Below are positions 52,389 to 57,133 of a stretch of 57,133 bases of DNA, in pieces. The notes under the pieces were generated by a model that saw nothing but the letters and a program-made list of their open reading frames with translations, was not told where the DNA came from and made no database searches. Within the stretch, counting starts at the first letter, position 1. The number at the start of each line of letters is the position of its first letter. A program made the translations under genes and the position numbers. Origin of the DNA: Alphaproteobacteria bacterium (lineage in GTDB: Bacteria > Pseudomonadota > Alphaproteobacteria > UBA2966); NCBI GenBank assembly GCA_021296255.1, contig JAGWAU010000011.1, positions 23,682 to 80,814 on the forward strand. Direction: 5' to 3'.

Positions 52389-54077
52389 ATGCTGTCCGGA
52401 GCACGGTCCAACGGTGATGCCGATCTCATCCTGACGGGCGGGCGCGTGCTCACGATGGATCCTGACCGACCGGTGGTGGAGGCCCTCGCCGTGTCGGACG
52501 GCCTCGTCTCCGCCGCGGGCACGGCCGACGACATCCGTGCGACGGCGGGTTCCGAGACGGAAACCATCGACCTCGACGGTTTGACCGTCGTTCCCGGGTT
52601 CAACGACACGCACGCCCACATGGACCGGGAAGGGCTGAAAGTCCAACGTCCGTCGCTGGAAGGCGCACGGTCCATTTCCGACGTTCTCGACCGCATTTCG
52701 AAGCTGGCTGCAGATGCACCCGCCGGGGAGTGGATCGTCACCATGCCCGTCGGCACGCCTCCCTGCTACTTCGGCGGGCCGGAGACTCTGGCGGAAGGCC
52801 GCATGCCCACGCGTCGGGAACTCGATACCGTCGCGCCCGACAATCCGGTCTGTATCGCCGGCGTGTTCGGGAACTGGGGTGCGCCGCCCGGATACACGGC
52901 TCTCAACAGCCGTGCGCTGGCACTCAATGGCATCGATCGCAATACGGTTCCCCGCGTCTCCGGACTCGAGATCGAGCATGACGAAGCCGGCGAACCGACC
53001 GGTGTGATCATCGAACGCAACCAGCGTCCGTTCATCGAATTCGATCTGCTGCCCGCGGTTCCCCGCTTCGGCTTCGAAGAGCGCGTGGATGGCATCCGAC
53101 GTTCCATGAAGGCCTACAACGCCGTCGGTACCACGAGCGTGTATGAAGGCCATGGCCTGAGCGCGCAAACCATCGCCGCCTATCGGGAGTTGTGGGAGAA
53201 AGGCGAACTCACCGTACGCGTCGCGCTGACGCTCAGTCCCGCGTGGCGCGACGTCGCAGAGGCGCGAACCATCATGAGGGACTGGTTAGGCCATGCGCGG
53301 GGCCGGGGCATGGGAGACCCCTGGTTCTGGATCACCGGTGTTCACATTGCCTATGGCGGTGAAAATGCCGTTGCCGATCTGGCCCGCGAGGATCTGCCGA
53401 ATACGGGTTGGTCGGGCTTCGTGGAACAGGCCGTCACACGGAACGAATTCCGGGACTATTGCCTAGCCGCGGCGGAGCACGACCTTCGTGTCCACACCAT
53501 CGTCGGCGATGACCTGCAGGACGTGATCTCCGCGCTCGTGGAGGTGGGTGAGCGCTACCCGATCGGAGAACGGCGATGGGTCGTCGAGCATATCGGACGC
53601 GCGCGGTGGGAAGACCTGGAAACCTTGAAGAAGCTCGGTGTTCTGGTGACGACCATTCCCGCCTATTTCATCTGGAAAGGCGGCGGGTGGTACACCGATG
53701 ATCCGGACTTCGGCGAGTCGGTTGTCGCCCATCGCAGCATGCTTGACCTCGGCATTCCGGTCGCGGCGGGCACGGACAATATCCCGTACGACCCGTTCTT
53801 CACCCTGTGGGTCATGACCGCACGCCGCGAACGGCACGAAAACCGCGTGCTCGGCCGCAATCAGCGGATTTCGAGACTGGAGGCCTTGGACTTGCTGACG
53901 ACACGCGGTGCGTGGCTAACTTTCGAAGAGAAGAAAAAGGGCACGTTGACGCCGGGGCGATATGCCGATATCGCCGTGTTGTCGAACGATCCGACGTCCA
54001 TGGATCCGGAAGACCTGCGGGATCTTCGCTGTCACCTCGCGGTGGCGGGGGGAAACGTCGTACACCGCAGTCTCTAG
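52389..54077 (+). CDS. YtcJ-like amidohydrolase (amidohydrolase_3)
   Basis: This 562-residue amidohydrolase of the YtcJ type has ADLILTGGRVLTMDPDRPVV, PGFNDTHAHMDREGL (metal site), a central region with AYNAVGTTSVYEGHGLSAQT, and a C-terminal RGAWLTFEEKKKGTLTPGRYADI followed by AVLSNDP. It is probably an amide or N-formyl hydrolase that acts after the other enzymes in the operon; the substrate is unknown. No signal peptide is visible. Confidence 0.86.
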   Translation: MLSGARSNGDADLILTGGRVLTMDPDRPVVEALAVSDGLVSAAGTADDIRATAGSETETIDLDGLTVVPGFNDTHAHMDREGLKVQRPSLEGARSISDVLDRISKLAADAPAGEWIVTMPVGTPPCYFGGPETLAEGRMPTRRELDTVAPDNPVCIAGVFGNWGAPPGYTALNSRALALNGIDRNTVPRVSGLEIEHDEAGEPTGVIIERNQRPFIEFDLLPAVPRFGFEERVDGIRRSMKAYNAVGTTSVYEGHGLSAQTIAAYRELWEKGELTVRVALTLSPAWRDVAEARTIMRDWLGHARGRGMGDPWFWITGVHIAYGGENAVADLAREDLPNTGWSGFVEQAVTRNEFRDYCLAAAEHDLRVHTIVGDDLQDVISALVEVGERYPIGERRWVVEHIGRARWEDLETLKKLGVLVTTIPAYFIWKGGGWYTDDPDFGESVVAHRSMLDLGIPVAAGTDNIPYDPFFTLWVMTARRERHENRVLGRNQRISRLEALDLLTTRGAWLTFEEKKKGTLTPGRYADIAVLSNDPTSMDPEDLRDLRCHLAVAGGNVVHRSL

Positions 54078-54093
54078 GCTGCAGCGGTCCTGC

Positions 54094-54306
54094 TCAGCGT
54101 TTGCCGGAAGTCTTGCTCTTGAATATGTGGTTCCAGTTCTCCCGATAGGCATCGGTGACCGGCTTCTGGTTCTCGCCGCGACTGTAGTTCTTCTGCGCGC
54201 CGTCCGAATTCGAACTGCGGGAAGAATCGGAGCCCGAGCCGCTGTCCGGACTCGCCGCGCCACCGTTATCGGATGTCGTCTCGCTCTTGGCGGTTTCCAT
54301 AGTCAT
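54094..54306 (-). CDS. Small acidic/Ser-rich protein with conserved-looking C-terminus
   Basis: This 70-residue protein has a disordered Ser/Gly/Asp-rich N-terminal half and a compact C-terminal end GENQKPVTDAYRENWNHIFK. That end looks like a small uncharacterised family I associate with Rhodospirillales, but I cannot name it. Starts at 54306 or 54300. It converges with the YtcJ-like gene, 16 bp from its stop. The protein-like composition supports a real gene; the function is unknown. Confidence 0.55.
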   Translation of the reverse strand: MTMETAKSETTSDNGGAASPDSGSGSDSSRSSNSDGAQKNYSRGENQKPVTDAYRENWNHIFKSKTSGKR

Positions 54307-54420
54307 TTTCGTCGATTCTCGTACTCACACCTGGGAAATCCGGGCCGTATTTATAGCTCTTGCTCAGGAAGGAAAAGCCCTTTTTCCATGCCTCGAGCGC
54401 CGGGAGCGATCGACCCGGCG

Positions 54421-55236
54421 CTACACCTCCTGCTGAAGAAGGCTCGTCTTGAGGGCCGTCGCCGTGACGCCGCCGTCGATGACCAGTTCCGACCCCGTGA
54501 CGAACCGGGCATCGTCCGAGGCCAGGTACAGGCATCCCAGCGCGATATCCCGTGGCTGGCCGAACTCCGCGAGCGGAGTGGCTTCGAGGCGGACCCCGCC
54601 GTGCAGAGGATGCGCATGGACCTCCTTGGTCATTTCCGTGTTGATGAAGCCTGGATAGACCCCGTTCACGCGTATCTTATAGGGCGCGCAGTGAATCGCG
54701 GCTGCTTTGGTCAGGGACCGGGCCGCGCCCTTGGAGGCGTGATAGCTCGCGTTTGAATCCGACCCGAGCAGGCTATAGATGGAGACGATATTGACGATGG
54801 AGCCGCCCCCTGCGTCGCGCATCGGCGCAACGGCATGCTTGGTGCCGAGAAACACCCCGGTCGCGTTCACGGACATCACTTTTTCCCAATTTTCCAGGGG
54901 CAGGCCGTCGACAAGCGGCGGAGCGGAACCGTCGGGCATGCGGCCCGAAATGCCCGCGGCGTTGACGAGAACGTCGAGGCGTCCGTAGCGGGCGACCGCC
55001 TCGGGAATCGCTTTCTCCCATTCGGCTTCCCGGCGCGTGTCGAGGTGCTGATAGGCAGCCGTCCCGCCGGCATCCGTGATCTCCTGCGCAACGGCTTCGC
55101 CTTGGGCGTCGTTGACGTCTGCCACCGTTACCAGGGCGCCGTGCTCGCCGAAAACCCGGGCGGTCTCGGCCCCAATGCCGGACGCGCCGCCCGTGACGAA
55201 TGCCGCCTTGCCTTCGAGTCTCTTTTCAGAGGCCAT
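54421..55236 (-). CDS. SDR-family oxidoreductase
   Basis: This 271-residue classical short-chain dehydrogenase has TGGASGIG (15-22), NAAG, the IVNIVSIYSLLG Ser region and YHASKGAARSLTKAAA with the Tyr-x3-Lys pair. The C-terminal FVTGSELVIDGGVTATA is the usual SDR end. It starts at ATG 55236. It differs from the SDR at 50341 and is likely an NAD(P)-dependent hydroxysteroid/alcohol-type enzyme of unknown substrate. The PhyH gene lies 123 bp upstream on the same strand. Confidence 0.88.
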   Translation of the reverse strand: MASEKRLEGKAAFVTGGASGIGAETARVFGEHGALVTVADVNDAQGEAVAQEITDAGGTAAYQHLDTRREAEWEKAIPEAVARYGRLDVLVNAAGISGRMPDGSAPPLVDGLPLENWEKVMSVNATGVFLGTKHAVAPMRDAGGGSIVNIVSIYSLLGSDSNASYHASKGAARSLTKAAAIHCAPYKIRVNGVYPGFINTEMTKEVHAHPLHGGVRLEATPLAEFGQPRDIALGCLYLASDDARFVTGSELVIDGGVTATALKTSLLQQEV

Positions 55237-55359
55237 GGTCTGTCTATCCTCCGCTTACGTCTGGGTGGCTCGGTGGCGGGATCATATCAACGGGCGCGGG
55301 AAAACCCATCCCATCGCCGAGCCGGTCTGACGAAGCGCGACGCGGTTGGGAACGCCGCG

Positions 55360-56163
55360 CTATTCAGCGGCGTGGGCCGGAAGCGACTCCGCCAGCTCCA
55401 GCAGGCATTCGTCGTCCAAGGCCTCGACCGGCGTGAAGTCCCGGTGAGCGATCCATTCCGGACGCTGAAACCTGCGAATGTGATTATCGACGTGGCAGAG
55501 CGAGAGGTAGACGATACTACGGTCGAGAGGACTGATGTTGGGCGGGCTCGCGTGTACGAGCAGCGATGAGAACATCAGCATGCTTCCCGCGGGGCCGGTC
55601 GGCGCGACGCAGCCTCCGCGCTCCGCGATCTTCGTGATGGTTTCCCGGCCCAAGGTCCAGAGGGGATAGCTCGTCTCCTCGGTGTCATGGCTCGCTTCGA
55701 TCACGCCGAGCCTGTGGCTGCCGGGCAGAAAGAGCAGTGGACCGTTGGCCGCGGTCACGTCGTCCAGGAATAGAGCGATGTTCATGGCCCGCGGCTCCGG
55801 CATCTCGTCGTCGCGGTGCCAGACGCCAAAATCCTGATGCCATTGCCATATTTCGCCGTCGAACGGCACTTTGGCATTGACCTTGAACTGGTGCATGTAA
55901 AGCGGGCCGCCGATGATCTGTTCCACCGGCTCGAGTAATCGAGGGTGCCGGCCCAAACGCCGGAAGGCCTCGTGATATGTATGCGCCGCGAACGCGGTGC
56001 GCGGGACACCAGAAGATTCGCGCCAGACCTCCTCGCGCTCCATGGCATAGACGTCCGCCGCAGCGGTACGCAGGACGCGGATCTCCTCGGCGGAAAACCG
56101 ATCCGGGAAGAAGAGATAGCCTTCCTCCTCAAGCTGCCCGAGTTCTTGGGACGTTAGGCTCAT
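55360..56163 (-). CDS. Phytanoyl-CoA dioxygenase (PhyH) family protein
   Basis: This 267-residue Fe(II)/2-oxoglutarate oxygenase has the ligand motif IWQWHQDFGVW (His109, Asp111), the distal His in SSLLVHASPPN (His204) and a co-substrate-binding Arg in PLDRSIVYLS (Arg215). The family includes ectoine and phytanoyl-CoA hydroxylases. It hydroxylates an unactivated C-H bond. ATG at 56163 is the start. It may be transcribed with the SDR that follows, which could oxidise its alcohol product; this is an inference from order. Confidence 0.88.
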   Translation of the reverse strand: MSLTSQELGQLEEEGYLFFPDRFSAEEIRVLRTAAADVYAMEREEVWRESSGVPRTAFAAHTYHEAFRRLGRHPRLLEPVEQIIGGPLYMHQFKVNAKVPFDGEIWQWHQDFGVWHRDDEMPEPRAMNIALFLDDVTAANGPLLFLPGSHRLGVIEASHDTEETSYPLWTLGRETITKIAERGGCVAPTGPAGSMLMFSSLLVHASPPNISPLDRSIVYLSLCHVDNHIRRFQRPEWIAHRDFTPVEALDDECLLELAESLPAHAAE

Positions 56164-56361
56164 GACGATTACCGTGTTGTGGCCACAGAGGTTTTTGCGG
56201 AATTATGGCGTTCGACGCTTGGAGAAACGGTCCAAGTATTTGCGATCGGCCGTGAGAGGCATTATAGCGCTTTCTGCGGTTGTGGCAGACGGAATTCCGC
56301 TTCGAACTTCACGCGCGGGCGCCCCTGAATACGCCCGAGGCTATTTCCCGAGAGTTGGCGA

Positions 56362-56583
56362 ATGACATCCAGCAATCTGTCAGAATGGGCGAAGCGTTTC
56401 CTCGAGCGCTACATCCATTGGGTCGTGATCGCCATATTCAGCCTGGGCGTGTTCGTGTTCATCTCGATCATGAATCCGCAGACGCTCGTCTGGGTGGGGT
56501 TGATCCAGCTCGACTGCGACCTGCCGGAACACCAGAAATGCATCGCCGAGCACCCTCTGAAGATGCTGTTCGGAGGCGATTAG
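56362..56583 (+). CDS. Small single-pass membrane protein, unknown
   Basis: This protein of 73 residues has a short N-terminal amphipathic part ([14 protein letters not shown]), one transmembrane helix (about 20-38: [18 protein letters not shown]) and a C-terminal tail with two Cys in [15 protein letters not shown]. No family was recognised. It follows the divergent PhyH gene and is followed at 56595-56618 by a hairpin that could be its terminator, then by an IS630 fragment. Confidence 0.55.
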   Translation: MTSSNLSEWAKRFLERYIHWVVIAIFSLGVFVFISIMNPQTLVWVGLIQLDCDLPEHQKCIAEHPLKMLFGGD

Positions 56584-56594
56584 CGAGTTGAGTC

Positions 56595-56618
56595 GGACTG
56601 GGGTTCGACTCCAGGTCC
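56595..56618 (+). terminator. Possible hairpin terminator
   Basis: GGAC (56595-56598) pairs with GTCC (56615-56618) and TGG with CCA around a 9-nt loop, with one bulged G. It follows the stop of the small membrane protein gene by 11 bp. There is no T-run, so its role is uncertain. Confidence 0.3.
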
Positions 56619-56619
56619 G

Positions 56620-57133
56620 ATCCTGGAGCGGTGCGGCGCCGGCTTGCCAGCGGGCGTCTGGCCGGGCTGTTCGATGCGCCCCGAACGGGCCAGCCGCGCC
56701 GCCACGGCGACGAGCGGGTGCAGGAAGTTCTGGACGCTACGCTGAACCGGCGGCCTGGCAACGCGACGCACTGGAGCGTGCGCAGCCTGTCGGCGGAACT
56801 GGGCGTGCCGCGGGGCTTCGTGCATCGCGTTTGGCGGGCCTTCGGCCTGAAGCCCCATCTGTCGCACAGCTTCAAGCTCTCCATCGATTCGCACTTCGTG
56901 GCGAAGGTGCGCGATGTCGTCGCGGCCTCTACCTGGATCCGCCGGACAAGGCGCTGGTGCTGTGCGTGGACGAGAGTGAGCATGCGAATGCCATCGGTTC
57001 GAGAGAGCATGCGAACCGGATCCAGGCGCTAGAGCGGACGCAACGGTCGTTGCAGCTGAACTGGGGCACGCCGGAGACGCGCACCCACGACTACCGGCGC
57101 TACGGCACGACGACGCTGTTCGCGGCCTTGGAC
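56620..57133 (+). pseudogene. IS630-family transposase, frameshifted and cut by window edge
   Basis: The reading [20 protein letters not shown], then [40 protein letters not shown] and AKVRDVV is IS630-type transposase, HTH region into the catalytic domain. Near 56917 a 2-nt insertion (GCGG for GG) moves the frame. In the shifted frame the sequence continues [16 protein letters not shown] and [20 protein letters not shown], up to TLFAALD at the window end. Between DE and the usual QALDRTQ an extra stretch holds a direct repeat of GAGCATGCGAA (about 26 bp apart). The 5' end is missing. It cannot make an active enzyme. Confidence 0.75.

Noticed and set aside
56599..56613. GGTTCGACTCC, resembling a tRNA T-loop
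   Set aside because: The T-stem does not pair correctly around TTCGACT, and no acceptor, D or anticodon arms fit nearby. It is better explained as a hairpin loop.
1..57133. CRISPR arrays, rRNA or tRNA genes, prophage structural genes, restriction or defence islands
   Set aside because: I looked for repeat-spacer patterns, conserved RNA landmarks and phage or defence genes and saw none, apart from the two toxin-antitoxin modules.

Overview
This 57 kb high-GC window looks like a chromosomal segment of an alphaproteobacterium, probably a Rhodospirillales-like lineage. That placement is an inference. It rests on the recG / sdhE / mfd arrangement at 43.4-49.5 kb, which is typical of Alphaproteobacteria, and on the density of TRAP, TSUP, amidohydrolase, TauD, PhyH and SDR genes usual in metabolically versatile soil or marine members of the class. 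I recognised no rRNA, tRNA, CRISPR array or prophage.

Layout. 0-5.5 kb: an IlvD/Edd-like dehydratase lacking two of its three expected cluster cysteines, a Rieske oxygenase, a Nudix hydrolase and a PiT phosphate transporter. 5.5-7.9 kb: a scarred island with an IS3 fragment, a complete HigBA-like toxin-antitoxin pair with a good promoter, and an IS1380 fragment. 7.9-14.7 kb: FAH-family enzyme, MBL-fold lipoprotein, cysteine-dioxygenase-like enzyme, GntR/UTRA regulator, amidohydrolase and a cytoplasmic sulfite-oxidase-like molybdoenzyme. 14.7-21.1 kb: VOC gene remnant, EamA transporter, TauD dioxygenase, zinc alcohol dehydrogenase, a coupled pair of unknown small genes that may be distant paralogues, and a second amidohydrolase. 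21.5-29.7 kb: an EmrAB-type efflux pair, DUF4864 protein, acetolactate-synthase-like enzyme, a TSUP permease, and an LLM oxidoreductase coupled to a Gfo/Idh/MocA dehydrogenase.

29.7-42.4 kb is the most structured part. A HicBA module with a frameshifted toxin gene lies between two directly repeated copies of a roughly 77 bp element. It is followed by an epimerase and a complete TRAP transporter (dctP, long intergenic hairpin, dctQ, dctM). The dctM stop codon sits on the severed C-terminal end of a TSUP permease gene. Three tandem TSUP permeases follow, the middle one without a canonical start codon where one is expected. A DUF2182/DUF1326 pair rich in Met, Cys and His, a fatty acid desaturase, one more TSUP permease and two alpha/beta hydrolases complete the block. 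The window therefore holds five TSUP genes plus one remnant.

42.6-57.1 kb: the housekeeping block DUF502, recG, sdhE and mfd, then a DsbA/FrnE-like protein whose gene overlaps the 3' end of mfd, an SDR / cytosine-deaminase-like / YtcJ-like operon, a second SDR, a PhyH dioxygenase, two small unknown genes and a frameshifted IS630 transposase cut by the window edge.

Most of the window appears to encode uptake and oxidative breakdown of organic acids, aromatic or N/S-containing small molecules, plus anion export. No substrate can be read from sequence alone.
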